Source: UBA6522 sp963664945
Lineage (GTDB): Bacteria; Pseudomonadota; Gammaproteobacteria; Steroidobacterales; Rariloculaceae
DNA: 64,000 nt
Direction of reading: 5' to 3'
Assembly: GCA_963664945.1 (NCBI GenBank)
Contig: OY761822.1
Coordinates: 2,046,001 to 2,110,000 of the forward strand
The notes under the pieces: generated by a model
Database searches by the model: none
What the model saw: only the letters and a program-made list of their open reading frames with translations
Told to the model about the DNA's origin: nothing
Shown: piece by piece, positions 46,949-55,766 of the stretch
Position numbering within the stretch: position 1 is the first letter of the stretch
How the letters are laid out: the number at the start of each line of letters is the position of its first letter
Translations under genes and position numbers: made by a program

Positions 46949-48466
46949 TTGGCGGCGCCTGAATCACAGAACCCGGGACACGACGAAACCATCGTCCCGG
47001 TCGAGCCCGCCTTCAGGAAGACCGGTTCGTCCGCCCGGCGGCAACCACGCAAGCGCGGGGTCTCCATGCCCGTGCGCCTCGCCGCGCTTGCCGCACTGGT
47101 CGCGGCGGCTGTCGTGGTGTTCGTCGTCTTGCCCCGCTGGGTGGACGGGCAACAGGAGCCGGCGCCGGTTGTGGAGGAGGCACTGCCGCCCGAGCCCCCC
47201 GAGGAGCAGGGCCCGGTGTATACCGAGGAGGAGCTGGAGGCGTTTCAGGCCGAGGCCGATGGCCTGTTGGCGCGCCTGTTGAACCAGCAGTCGCAACTGG
47301 ACCGGCGATCCGCATCGGAATGGGGGGGCGATGAATTTCAGACGTACCAGGAATTGGCCCGGGCCGGCGACGACGCGTATCTCGCGGATGCCTGGTACGA
47401 CTCCGTGGATGCCTATGGCAAGGCCCTGGATTTGGGCGAGGAATTACTGGAACGCTCCGTTGGACTCATCGACGCAGCCCTCGCCGCGGCCCGCGCGGCA
47501 CTTGAGGCCGGCAACGCCACCGTAGCGGGCGAGCAATACTCGCTGGTGCTGGGCATCGAACCGGAAAACGCCGCTGCCCAGGCCGGCCTGCTCCGCGCCC
47601 AGCGGCTTCCCGAGGTGCTTGCGCTGGTGCGGGAGGGCGGCGACCTGGAACGGTCCGGCGACCTGGAGGAAGCGGTGCGCGCCTATCGCGAGGCGGTGGC
47701 CATCGACGGCCTCTGGGCGCCGGCCCGGTCGGCGCTCGACTCGCTCGAAGCGCGAATCAGGAATCGGCGGTTCGACGCGCTGATGTCCGATGGCCTGGGC
47801 GCCATGGCGGCAGAGGAATTCGAGGATGCCCACGAGCTGTTCTCCCGGGCGCTCGCGCTGCGGCCGAATTCCCAGGATGCGCTGGACGCCCGGATGCAGG
47901 CTGAACAGGGCCGTCACCTGGAACAGATCGCGCTGGTGGAGGCTCGCGCGCTGGCATTCGAGCTGCGGGAGCGCTGGCAGGACGCCGTAGACCAATATCG
48001 CGACGTCCTGGAGACCGACTCGACACTGGCGTTTGCGCAGGAAGGTCTGGCACGGGCCACCTACCGGGTGGACCTGGATCTGAAGCTGAGCAATCTCATC
48101 GACAACCCCAATCTGCTGTTCGACGACAATGTGCTTGGCGACGCGCAACTGCTGGCGGGGGAAGCCCGGGAGGTCACTCCGTCCGGGCAGCGTCTGGCCG
48201 GGCAGGTGGAAGCGCTGGAAGCGCTGCTCAAGCTGGCAACGACGCCGCTTCCGGTGCAATTGCAGTCCGACGAGCAGACCGAAGTGACGCTCTATCGGGT
48301 CGGCCGCCTGGGGCAGTTCCTGGTCACGGACGTGGAGCTTCGACCCGGCCAGTACACCGCGGTGGGCAGCCGACCCGGATACCGCGACGTGCGCAGGACG
48401 TTTACCGTGCTGCCGGGCCAGCGGCTCGATCCCATTCGGGTGGAATGCGTGGAGCGGATCCAATGA
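46949..48466 (+). CDS. Single-pass membrane TPR protein
   Basis: A 505-residue protein. Basic N-terminus, then one membrane segment (LAALAALVAAAVVVFVVLP, near residues 45-63), a Pro/Glu-rich linker and TPR-like helical pairs (DLERSGDLEEAVRAYREAVA, AAEEFEDAHELFSRALALRP, RWQDAVDQYRDVLE). The last ~80 residues are beta-rich and look like a PEGA-type domain (FLVTDVELRPGQYTAVGSRP). Topology places the TPRs in the periplasm. Start TTG 46949 is preceded by AGGGG. It overlaps the next gene by four bases (ATGA). Function unknown; a scaffold is likely. Confidence 0.8.
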   Translation: MAAPESQNPGHDETIVPVEPAFRKTGSSARRQPRKRGVSMPVRLAALAALVAAAVVVFVVLPRWVDGQQEPAPVVEEALPPEPPEEQGPVYTEEELEAFQAEADGLLARLLNQQSQLDRRSASEWGGDEFQTYQELARAGDDAYLADAWYDSVDAYGKALDLGEELLERSVGLIDAALAAARAALEAGNATVAGEQYSLVLGIEPENAAAQAGLLRAQRLPEVLALVREGGDLERSGDLEEAVRAYREAVAIDGLWAPARSALDSLEARIRNRRFDALMSDGLGAMAAEEFEDAHELFSRALALRPNSQDALDARMQAEQGRHLEQIALVEARALAFELRERWQDAVDQYRDVLETDSTLAFAQEGLARATYRVDLDLKLSNLIDNPNLLFDDNVLGDAQLLAGEAREVTPSGQRLAGQVEALEALLKLATTPLPVQLQSDEQTEVTLYRVGRLGQFLVTDVELRPGQYTAVGSRPGYRDVRRTFTVLPGQRLDPIRVECVERIQ

Positions 48467-50898
48467 CGGAATTCGAGCGCCCGGTATTGACCGCGCGGGT
48501 GGGCGGGGAGTCGCGCCGGTTTACGGCCGCCGAGCTGCCATTGCTCGTAGGCGCTGGGCCCGAGTGCGACATTCGGCTGCATGGAATTACGGGTTCCCTG
48601 CAGATCGGGATGCTGGACGGCGCCTATTTCGTGCAGCCGGGCAGGGAAACGCGCGGACTGCGGGTGGAGGGCGAGCTGGTCACCGGGTCCCGCTGGCTCA
48701 AGGACGGTCAGACGATTGCCCTGGATACCGCGCGGATCCGCTGCAGCCTGCGGGGCGGCCTGCTCGATCTGTCCATCGAAGGTCAACTCACCGGTGGCGA
48801 CACCGCGCCGCCGGATCTGGAGGAACTGGCCCGGGAAATGGGCGAAGCCGACGAGGTTGCGGTCGAACCCATCGCGTTTCGGCCCGGAGCGAGCGAGTCG
48901 ACGGGTGACGCCGGCGCCGGGCCGAGCCGTACCAGGGTTATTGTGGGGACGGCCTTCGGCGTGTTGTTCCTGCTCGGCTGGTTCGCCTTTACTGCGAAGT
49001 CCGTTCAATTGGTGACGGTTCCGCAGGCGGAAGAAGTCGACTTGCCCGGTACCGTGTTCAAGTTTCGCATCGGCGACCGGTACCTGCTGCGCTCCGGTTC
49101 CCATCGCGTGGTCGCGCAACGGCCCGGCTACCATGTTCTGGATAGTGTTATCGAGGTAGGCCAGTCCCCCGCACAGACGGTGGAATTCGAATTGGCCAAG
49201 CTTCCGGGCATCATTACATTCACCACCGAACCCGACGTGGCGGCGGATGTGCAGGTGGACGGCGAATCCATCGGCACGGCGCCATTGGTCGATGTGGAAG
49301 TGGAGCCGGGGCGGCATCGGGTGGAGTTCGTCGCCGAAAGATTCCTGTCGGAGGTGCTTGAGCTGGATGTCACGGGCGAGGGTCAGCGGCAGCGATATTC
49401 CGTCGAACTGACGCCCAACTGGGCGCCCGTCAGCCTGAGCAGCCGGCCGGCGGGCGCGCAGGTGCTGGTGGATGGGACGCCCGTGGGAACCACGCCCGCG
49501 GAACTGGAAGTGGAGGCGGGCGAGCGGCTCCTGGAGTTTCGGCTTGCGGGCTACAACGCATGGCGGGAAGCGATCACGGTGCTCGCCGATCAACCTCTCG
49601 ACCTGCCCGAGGTCGCCATGGTGCAGGCCGACGGCCGTGTGGAGTTGGCGACCGATCCGTCGGGCGCGGCCGTCAGCGTGAACGGTGAATTCCAGGGATC
49701 GACGCCATTGACCCTGCGGCTGCGTCCGGGCCGCACGCACGCCATCGCAATGTCCAAACCGGGCTACGAAACTGTGTCTCGGGAACTCTCGGTGGCCGCG
49801 GACAGCGGCCGGCGGCTCGATGTATCGCTGGTCGGGCGGTACGGCGTGATCGAAGTCGTGAGCGATCCGCCGGCTGCGGAAATCTATGTCGACGGTGAAC
49901 CGGGCGGTGTCACCCCTGCGCAGCTTGACCTGCTCGCCGTGCCCCATGAACTGGAGGTCAGGCTCGATGGGCATGCCTCGCAATCCACGACCGTTACACC
50001 GCGCACCGGCTTCCCCCAGCGTTGGGAGACGACCCTGGTGGCCCTGAGCGCGACCACCGGTGCGGGCTACCCGCAGGTCGTCCACACCGGTCTCGACCAG
50101 GAGTTGCGCCTGGTGCTGCCGGGAGAATTCACCATGGGATCATCCCGCCGCGAGCAGGGGCGCCGATCCAACGAGGCGCTGCGCGCCGTCAGGCTCACCG
50201 AGGGGTTCTATCTCGGGGTCAGGGAAGTCGGCAACGCGGAATTTCGCCAGTTCGATCCCGAGCATGATTCGGGCTCGTTCTCGGGCGAATCGCTGGACGG
50301 GGGCGATCAACCCGCGGTGCGGATTACCTGGGAACAGGCGGCGCAATTCATGAACTGGTTGAGCATCATGGACTCGCTGCAGCCAGTTTATGAGGAAGCC
50401 GACGGGACATGGGTCCCGGTCCGGCCGCTGCGCAACGGCTACCGCCTGCCGACCGAAGCCGAATGGGCCTGGGCGGCGCGCTTCGCCAGCCGCGAGGAGC
50501 CGCTGATATTCGCCTGGGGCGCGGAATTGCCGCCGCCGGACCGGGTCGGCAATTACGCCGACATTTCCGCCAGGCAGTTGCTGCCCACGATCCTGGTCAC
50601 ATATAACGACGGTTACGCCGTGGCGGCTCCATCCGGAAGCTTTCCGGCCAATCCGCTGGGAATCTTCGACCTCGGTGGTAATGTTTCCGAATGGGTTCAG
50701 GACTACTATGAAGTCGGCCGGACCGAGACCGAAGCTGTCGCGGAGGATCCCCTCGGGCCCGTGAACGGGCGGTTCCGGGTGGTCAGGGGACCGAGTTGGC
50801 GCGGCGCGACGGTCACCGACCTGCGCATGGCGTCGCGGAATTTCAGCGCCGGCGGCGACGAATGGACCGGTTTCCGGATCGCGCGGAACCTGGAATGA
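48463..50898 (+). CDS. FHA-like / PEGA / sulfatase-modifying-factor-fold membrane protein
   Basis: An 811-residue protein. Residues ~15-110 look like a degenerate FHA domain (LLVGAGPECDIRLHG, then VEGELVTGSRWLKDGQTIAL). A membrane helix (VIVGTAFGVLFLLGWFAF) near residue 170 is followed by about four PEGA repeats (VQVDGESIGTAPLVDVEVEP, VLVDGTPVGTTPAELEVEAG, VSVNGEFQGSTPLTLRLRPG, IYVDGEPGGVTPAQLDLLAV). The C-terminal ~270 residues have the FGE/SUMF1 fold (LVLPGEFTMGS, GYRLPTEAEWAWAARF, LGGNVSEWVQDYY, GPSWRGA). No Cys occurs in that part and the usual GFRCA reads GFRIA, so it cannot be a Cys-based oxidase and is probably a binding module. Confidence 0.85.
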   Translation: MTEFERPVLTARVGGESRRFTAAELPLLVGAGPECDIRLHGITGSLQIGMLDGAYFVQPGRETRGLRVEGELVTGSRWLKDGQTIALDTARIRCSLRGGLLDLSIEGQLTGGDTAPPDLEELAREMGEADEVAVEPIAFRPGASESTGDAGAGPSRTRVIVGTAFGVLFLLGWFAFTAKSVQLVTVPQAEEVDLPGTVFKFRIGDRYLLRSGSHRVVAQRPGYHVLDSVIEVGQSPAQTVEFELAKLPGIITFTTEPDVAADVQVDGESIGTAPLVDVEVEPGRHRVEFVAERFLSEVLELDVTGEGQRQRYSVELTPNWAPVSLSSRPAGAQVLVDGTPVGTTPAELEVEAGERLLEFRLAGYNAWREAITVLADQPLDLPEVAMVQADGRVELATDPSGAAVSVNGEFQGSTPLTLRLRPGRTHAIAMSKPGYETVSRELSVAADSGRRLDVSLVGRYGVIEVVSDPPAAEIYVDGEPGGVTPAQLDLLAVPHELEVRLDGHASQSTTVTPRTGFPQRWETTLVALSATTGAGYPQVVHTGLDQELRLVLPGEFTMGSSRREQGRRSNEALRAVRLTEGFYLGVREVGNAEFRQFDPEHDSGSFSGESLDGGDQPAVRITWEQAAQFMNWLSIMDSLQPVYEEADGTWVPVRPLRNGYRLPTEAEWAWAARFASREEPLIFAWGAELPPPDRVGNYADISARQLLPTILVTYNDGYAVAAPSGSFPANPLGIFDLGGNVSEWVQDYYEVGRTETEAVAEDPLGPVNGRFRVVRGPSWRGATVTDLRMASRNFSAGGDEWTGFRIARNLE

Positions 50899-50960
50899 TT
50901 CGAGCGAAGCATGGTCAAATGTGTTTTGGCAGTCGATCGTTCAACTGCGGAGGTGTCATC

Positions 50961-51302
50961 GTGACTGCATTACGACGGGTTTGCGTCGCCGGGTTGGTGT
51001 GGGTTTGGTTGGTCGCCGGCGGAGCGCAGGAGGCTGCGGAAGAAGCCGCGGCAGGGGACCAGGAGCAGCAAGTGGCCGCGCCTGAGTCCGGTCCCACCGC
51101 GGCAGAGGAAATTTCGCAAGCCGGTACCCCGGAACAGCCCGAAGCCGCAGCGGAGACAACCGCAGCGGACGCAGGCGTGACGGATGCCGGCGCCGCCGAT
51201 ACCGGTGAGGGGTTTCCGGAAATTGCGCCCCTGGATGAACTCTTTGTCCCCAGTCAAAACATCCGCGCAGACGAACCCGTGACGTTTCCGGTGGATTTCT
51301 AA
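50961..51302 (+). CDS. Small secreted acidic protein of the vWA/proton-channel operon
   Basis: A 113-residue protein. GTG 50961 follows GGAGG with 7-base spacing and gives a signal peptide (RVCVAGLVWVWLVAGGAQEA). The mature part is almost entirely Ala, Glu, Gln, Thr and Gly, probably disordered, with a short conserved-looking end FPEIAPLDELFVPSQNIR. A longer start at ATG 50895 overlaps the previous stop but spoils the signal peptide. Function unknown. Confidence 0.6.
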   Translation: MTALRRVCVAGLVWVWLVAGGAQEAAEEAAAGDQEQQVAAPESGPTAAEEISQAGTPEQPEAAAETTAADAGVTDAGAADTGEGFPEIAPLDELFVPSQNIRADEPVTFPVDF

Positions 51303-51356
51303 TGCTCCATCCAACTGATACATTCGGATCTGGCGCCAGCTAGAAGCGGGACGCAG

Positions 51357-52163
51357 ATGAACCGAAGTTTTTCCGGCGAGTTTCTCTACCAGGTTTTTGC
51401 GCTGATCATCGCGGTGATCGTCGTACACGCCGTGTATGTGACGCTGGTTCGCCCACAGGCGAACGCGATCCTTGCGGAGCAGGCGCAGCTCATCGCCGAA
51501 GACGAGACCTACACGCCCGAGCGCTCCCTTTACATTCTGATTCGCGACTTCGAGCAGGAAGCGTGTCTGGTGCTCATGCTGTGGGCATTTTCGATCATGG
51601 GCTTCAAGGCGGTCAGGGCGGTGGGAGAACGCAAGCTGCTTCAGGATGAACTGGTGCCCGTGCCGGAGGGTGTTCGTATCCTCCCGGAAGATACCCGGGA
51701 GTATGCCCGCAACATTCAATCCATGCCGGACCAGGTTCGCGGGATGCTGTTGCCGCGGGTGATGCTGTCGTCCCTGGAGCGTTTCGGATCGACGCGCAGC
51801 GTCCAGGACGTCTCTTCGGTTGCAAACACGCTATGCGAGTCGGAGGGCGAGCGCCTGGAGTCGGAACTGTCCATGATCCGGTACATCGCCTGGGCCATTC
51901 CGTCGGTGGGGTTCATCGGCACCGTCCGGGGTATCGGCGAGGCACTGAGCCAGGCGCACCGCGCCGTGGACGGCGACATCGCCGGCGTCACCGAGAGCCT
52001 GGGCACGGCCTTCAACAGCACGTTCATCGCGCTTTTGATTTCCATCGTGGTCATGTTCCTGGTGCATCAGTTGCAACTGCTCCAGGAGCGCCAGGTCTTC
52101 GATACCCAGACGTATATCGATCACAATCTCATCAGGCACATGCAGGTGCGGGGCCGTAGCTGA
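51357..52163 (+). CDS. MotA/TolQ/ExbB proton-channel family protein
   Basis: A 268-residue inner-membrane protein. An early membrane helix (FLYQVFALIIAVIVVHAVYV), a second (CLVLMLWAFSIMGF), a cytoplasmic part, then the two channel helices: WAIPSVGFIGTVRGIGEAL and LGTAFNSTFIALLISIVVMF. Thr and Gly positions in GFIGTVRGIG and TESLGTAFNSTF match the TolQ/ExbB pore motif. Such proteins form pentamers around a dimer of MotB/TolR/ExbD-type proteins and use the proton motive force. The vWA proteins at 53589 and 54674 are the only candidate partners nearby. Confidence 0.88.
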   Translation: MNRSFSGEFLYQVFALIIAVIVVHAVYVTLVRPQANAILAEQAQLIAEDETYTPERSLYILIRDFEQEACLVLMLWAFSIMGFKAVRAVGERKLLQDELVPVPEGVRILPEDTREYARNIQSMPDQVRGMLLPRVMLSSLERFGSTRSVQDVSSVANTLCESEGERLESELSMIRYIAWAIPSVGFIGTVRGIGEALSQAHRAVDGDIAGVTESLGTAFNSTFIALLISIVVMFLVHQLQLLQERQVFDTQTYIDHNLIRHMQVRGRS

Positions 52164-52201
52164 CGAGCGCAACAGGGGCTGACACCGGGACGTAGCGAAC
52201 A

Positions 52202-53599
52202 GTGAATACGCTGGCCATCGAGATCAATGATGCGGGCTTGACCGTCGCCGATGGTAGCGGCGTGCTGGCCGTGGAGCCCGGATACGCTTCTGTGGAGCAT
52301 GGCGAGTTTCTCACAGGAGCCGCGGCAGCCGCCCAGGCGCGCCTGCGTCCCCGGCAAACCGGCAATCGTTTTTGGGAGGACCTGAGCCTCGACCCCGAAA
52401 GCGCCGGAATCGAAGGGGTCGGCAGTTCCGCGGAGCTCGCCTTCCGGCAACTGGACGCGCTCTGGAGCCGGTTCGGCGGCCCCGGCAAGGACGCCGTACT
52501 CGTTGTGCCGGGCCATTACGCCCGGGAGCAGTTGGGCTTGCTGCTCGGCCTGGTTCAGGAGTGCGGGATGCCGGTCCGGGCCATGGTCAACGCGGCCGCG
52601 GCGGCAAGTGCGCGCCCGTGGCCCGGGCGCCAGCTGGTCCACCTGGATGTCCATTTGCACCGTTTCTCCGCGACAGGACTGAGGCAGGGCGATGCCGTTG
52701 CCGCCGATCCGGAGCAGGCGCTGAACGGTGTCGGACTCGCCTCGTTGATGGACCTCTGGGCGAAACGGGTGGCGGAGGTATTCGTCCTGCAGACTCGCTT
52801 CGATCCGTTTCATCGCGCCGATTCCGAGCAACTCGTCTATGATCGGTTGCCGGAGTCGCTGGACGCGCTGCGCGGCGACGACGATATCGAACTCGGACTG
52901 ACGTTCGGCGGGGAGAAGCGCATCGCCCGGTTCAACCGCAAGCAATTGCTCGGCGCCGCTGCCGGCGCCTATCGCGCGGTGGTCCAGTTCGTGGCGCAAC
53001 AACGGGAGCCGGGAGCCAGCCTCACGCTGCAGGTATCCCACCGCGTGGGGCATCTGCCGGGACTTGCGTCCGAGTTGATGCGCCTGGACGATACCCGGAT
53101 CGTGACGCTGCCTCGCGATGCCGCGGTCAGTGGGGCGCTGGCGTGCGCAGAGCGCATGGATTCGGGCTCCGGTCAGGTCAAGCTGTTGAAGCGGCTGCCA
53201 TGGCGGCTGGAAGCCGGGCAGGACAGTCCGGTGAAGGTCGAGGAGGTTGTACCCGCGCACGAGCCGACGCCGGACGCCGAAGACGCCGCCACCCACGTGG
53301 TACACCGCGGTGTCGCGCTGCCGGTGGGACAATCCGCGCTGCACATCGGCCGGGAAGCCGTCAACGGTCGCCGCACGATCGTTATTGACGATCAGCACCA
53401 GGCGGTGTCCCGAGCGCACTGTGAAGTCGTTCGCCGGGACGGGGAACTGCGTTTGAAGGACAGCAGCCGCTTCGGTACGTTTGTCAACGAGAAGCGTGTC
53501 CGCGGCGAAACCGTCCTGCACCCGGCAGACGTCATCCGCGTGGGTTCGCCCGGGGAGGAACTGCACGTAATCATGATCGAGGCGCAAGATGGCCCGTAA
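52202..53599 (+). CDS. Hsp70/actin-like (ASKHA) protein with C-terminal FHA domain
   Basis: A 465-residue cytoplasmic protein. Start GTG 52202 with LAIEINDAGLTVAD, a beta-strand opening typical of ASKHA folds; VLVVPGHYAREQLGLLLG and VNAAAAAS match the Hsp70 VPAYF...NEPTAAA region. The phosphate-binding loops are weaker, so ATPase activity is uncertain. Residues ~375-460 form a clear FHA domain: LHIGREAVNGRRTIVIDD, HQAVSRAHCEVVRRDGE, SSRFGTFVNEKRV. FHA domains bind phospho-threonine, which ties this protein to the kinase at 46089. It overlaps the first vWA gene by 11 bases. Confidence 0.8.
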   Translation: MNTLAIEINDAGLTVADGSGVLAVEPGYASVEHGEFLTGAAAAAQARLRPRQTGNRFWEDLSLDPESAGIEGVGSSAELAFRQLDALWSRFGGPGKDAVLVVPGHYAREQLGLLLGLVQECGMPVRAMVNAAAAASARPWPGRQLVHLDVHLHRFSATGLRQGDAVAADPEQALNGVGLASLMDLWAKRVAEVFVLQTRFDPFHRADSEQLVYDRLPESLDALRGDDDIELGLTFGGEKRIARFNRKQLLGAAAGAYRAVVQFVAQQREPGASLTLQVSHRVGHLPGLASELMRLDDTRIVTLPRDAAVSGALACAERMDSGSGQVKLLKRLPWRLEAGQDSPVKVEEVVPAHEPTPDAEDAATHVVHRGVALPVGQSALHIGREAVNGRRTIVIDDQHQAVSRAHCEVVRRDGELRLKDSSRFGTFVNEKRVRGETVLHPADVIRVGSPGEELHVIMIEAQDGP

Positions 53600-54677
53600 G
53601 CAGATGAACGTCTTTTCGCTGTCCTTCCTGGACGCGATGACCTGTGGGTTCGGGGCGGTGATCCTGTTCTTCATGATCATCAACGCCAACATCGACCTTC
53701 GCCGCGAGGAAACGCTGGACGATCTGGCCAGCGAAGTGGACCGGATGGAGCTCAAGGTGCTCACCGGACGCAGAAACCTCGTGGAGCTTAAGGAGGATCT
53801 GGTCCGGATGATCGAGCAATGGTCCATTCTCAGGGATCGTCGAGAGCAGATCGTCACGCAAATCCGCGACATCGAGGAGGAATCCGACGCTCTCAATCTG
53901 GATAGTTCCACGCGGGAGGAAATCATCGAGCAGTTGCGCGCCGAACTGGAAGAACTGGAGGCGGAAACCGAGCGCCTGGCCGACGCCCAGACGCCGGAGA
54001 TCGCGGGTGATCGTCTGCGGGGTTTCACCGGCGACGGCAATCGTCAATACCTGACGGGCCTTAGAATGGGTGGGCAGCGAGTGGTCATCCTTGTGGATGC
54101 TTCCACGAGCATGCTGGATCGCACGGTGGTCAATATCTTCAGGCGCCGCAACATGAGCGAGGAACAGCAGCTCACTGCGCCCAAGTGGCGCCAGGTGGTG
54201 GATACCGTGGACTGGTTGACCACCCAGATTCCGCCCGGTACGCAGATTCAGATCTACGCATTCAACGACACGGCGTGGTCGCTGCTCGACGGTAGCGAAG
54301 GGGAGTGGCAGACCGTGGCCGACGCCCGCCAACTGGACGAAGCGGTGGAGAGGCTCGGCGCCACGGTACCGCAGGGTCCCACGAGCCTGCACGCGGCGTT
54401 CGGCGCCATGCGCCCACTGGATCCCAGACCCGACAACATCTACCTGCTGGTGGACGGGTTGCCCACCATGGGCGAGATTACGCCCAACCAGCCCGGCGTC
54501 ACCGGCGAGCAACGGTTGCGGCATTTTGAGCGTGCCGAGCGGACGCTGCCATTCAACGTGCCGGTGAACATCATTCTGTACGCCATGGAAGGCGACCCAT
54601 TTGCTGCCCCCGCATACTGGCGGATGGCGCTGAACACGGGCGGATCGATGATGGCGCCCTCGGAGGACTGGCCATGA
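53589..54677 (+). CDS. vWA protein 1 with MotB/ExbD-like membrane segment
   Basis: A 362-residue protein. The N-terminus reads SLSFLDAMTCGFGAVILFF, one membrane helix with an Asp at its start, placed as in MotB (ADFMT...) and ExbD (IDVM...). A ~90-residue coiled coil (EIIEQLRAELEELEAETERL) leads to a vWA domain with MIDAS motif DASTSM, then GPTSLHAAFGAM and LLVDGLPTMG. If the topology is MotB-like the vWA domain is periplasmic, where it could bind a metal-dependent ligand. It overlaps its paralogue by four bases. Confidence 0.85.
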   Translation: MARKQMNVFSLSFLDAMTCGFGAVILFFMIINANIDLRREETLDDLASEVDRMELKVLTGRRNLVELKEDLVRMIEQWSILRDRREQIVTQIRDIEEESDALNLDSSTREEIIEQLRAELEELEAETERLADAQTPEIAGDRLRGFTGDGNRQYLTGLRMGGQRVVILVDASTSMLDRTVVNIFRRRNMSEEQQLTAPKWRQVVDTVDWLTTQIPPGTQIQIYAFNDTAWSLLDGSEGEWQTVADARQLDEAVERLGATVPQGPTSLHAAFGAMRPLDPRPDNIYLLVDGLPTMGEITPNQPGVTGEQRLRHFERAERTLPFNVPVNIILYAMEGDPFAAPAYWRMALNTGGSMMAPSEDWP

Positions 54678-55684
54678 GAAAGAAGGCCCGACGCGACATA
54701 GAAACCGGCAGTCTGTCATTTCTGGACGTGGTTTGCTGCGGATTCGGCGCGGTTGTCCTGTTGCTGGTCATCGCCAAGATTTTCGAGCCGATCCGCCTGG
54801 AAGAGAGCCATGTGGAATTGGAGGGCCTGATCGCCAAGTACGAGCAGGAACTGGAGGACATTCTGGGCGAGACCGATGAGGTGACTCGCGAACAACGCGC
54901 CACGGTCGAGGAAGTGGATGTCGACGAGATCGAACTCGCGCAGCTCGAAGACGAACTCGAGCGGATTCGCGCGGAATTTCTGGCTTCCCTGGACGGTGTC
55001 GATCTGGCTCAGGAAATCCAGAACGAACTCGTGCTGGCGAGACAGAGCCTCACCGAGGAGATGGAGCGGTTGCTCGCCGACTACCGGCCCGATCCCGACG
55101 AGTACATGGTGGGCGGCATCCCGGTGGACAGCGAGTACATCATCTTCGTCATCGATACCTCCGGGAGCATGCAGCAGTACGCCTGGGGCCGTGTTCAGCA
55201 GCAGATTCGCGAAACGCTGGAGGTCTACCCCCAGGTCAGGGGGATCCAGGTCTTCAACGACATGGGCGACTACATGTTCAGGAGTTACCGTAACGAGTGG
55301 ATCCCGGATACTCCGACGATTCGGGATTCGATCATCGACGCCCTGCGCAACTGGCGCGTATTCTCGAACTCGAGTCCCCGCGAGGGCATTCTCGAGGCGA
55401 TCGACGCCTTCTATGACCCGACCAAGAAGATCAGCCTGTACGTCTACAGCGACGATTTCTCATCGGGGTCCATCGACGCGGTAGTTCGGGAGGTGGACCG
55501 CCGTAACCGGGTCACCGACGACGGCAGCCGCCGGGTGCGCATCCACGCGGTGGCCTTCCCCGTTTACTACGAGGCGTTCGACGGCCAGTTGGGCACGTCC
55601 GCCCGCTACGCGATCCTGATGCGCGAGCTATGCCAGCGCAACGGCGGCACCTTCGTGGCGCTGCCGACGCTGCGGCGGGGTTGA
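54674..55684 (+). CDS. vWA protein 2 with MotB/ExbD-like membrane segment
   Basis: A 336-residue paralogue of the preceding protein. N-terminal GSLSFLDVVCCGFGAVVLLL has the same Asp at the same position. A coiled coil follows (ELAQLEDELERIRAEFLASL), then a vWA domain with DTSGSM, and a Ser/Asp-rich YVYSDDFSSGS. Sequence identity to its neighbour is low outside the membrane segment and MIDAS, which suggests two different roles in a heterodimer. Last gene of the operon; a convergent toxin-antitoxin pair follows after 82 bases. Confidence 0.85.
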   Translation: MRKKARRDIETGSLSFLDVVCCGFGAVVLLLVIAKIFEPIRLEESHVELEGLIAKYEQELEDILGETDEVTREQRATVEEVDVDEIELAQLEDELERIRAEFLASLDGVDLAQEIQNELVLARQSLTEEMERLLADYRPDPDEYMVGGIPVDSEYIIFVIDTSGSMQQYAWGRVQQQIRETLEVYPQVRGIQVFNDMGDYMFRSYRNEWIPDTPTIRDSIIDALRNWRVFSNSSPREGILEAIDAFYDPTKKISLYVYSDDFSSGSIDAVVREVDRRNRVTDDGSRRVRIHAVAFPVYYEAFDGQLGTSARYAILMRELCQRNGGTFVALPTLRRG

Positions 55685-55766
55685 GCCCGGAAAATTCGCG
55701 AGCGGCATCCACGCACACGCCCGCTGCGGCGGATGCGTTCGATACGCGCCTACGCAGGGAATCCGA

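Noticed and set aside
52121..54040. A 639-codon open frame opposite the Hsp70/FHA and vWA genes
   Set aside because: Shadow frame; the + strand genes carry all conserved motifs.
46089..55684. Reading the vWA operon as a Zorya defence system
   Set aside because: There is a MotA-like protein and MotB-like membrane segments, but no ZorC, ZorD or ZorE genes, and the channel protein lacks the long ZorA tail.
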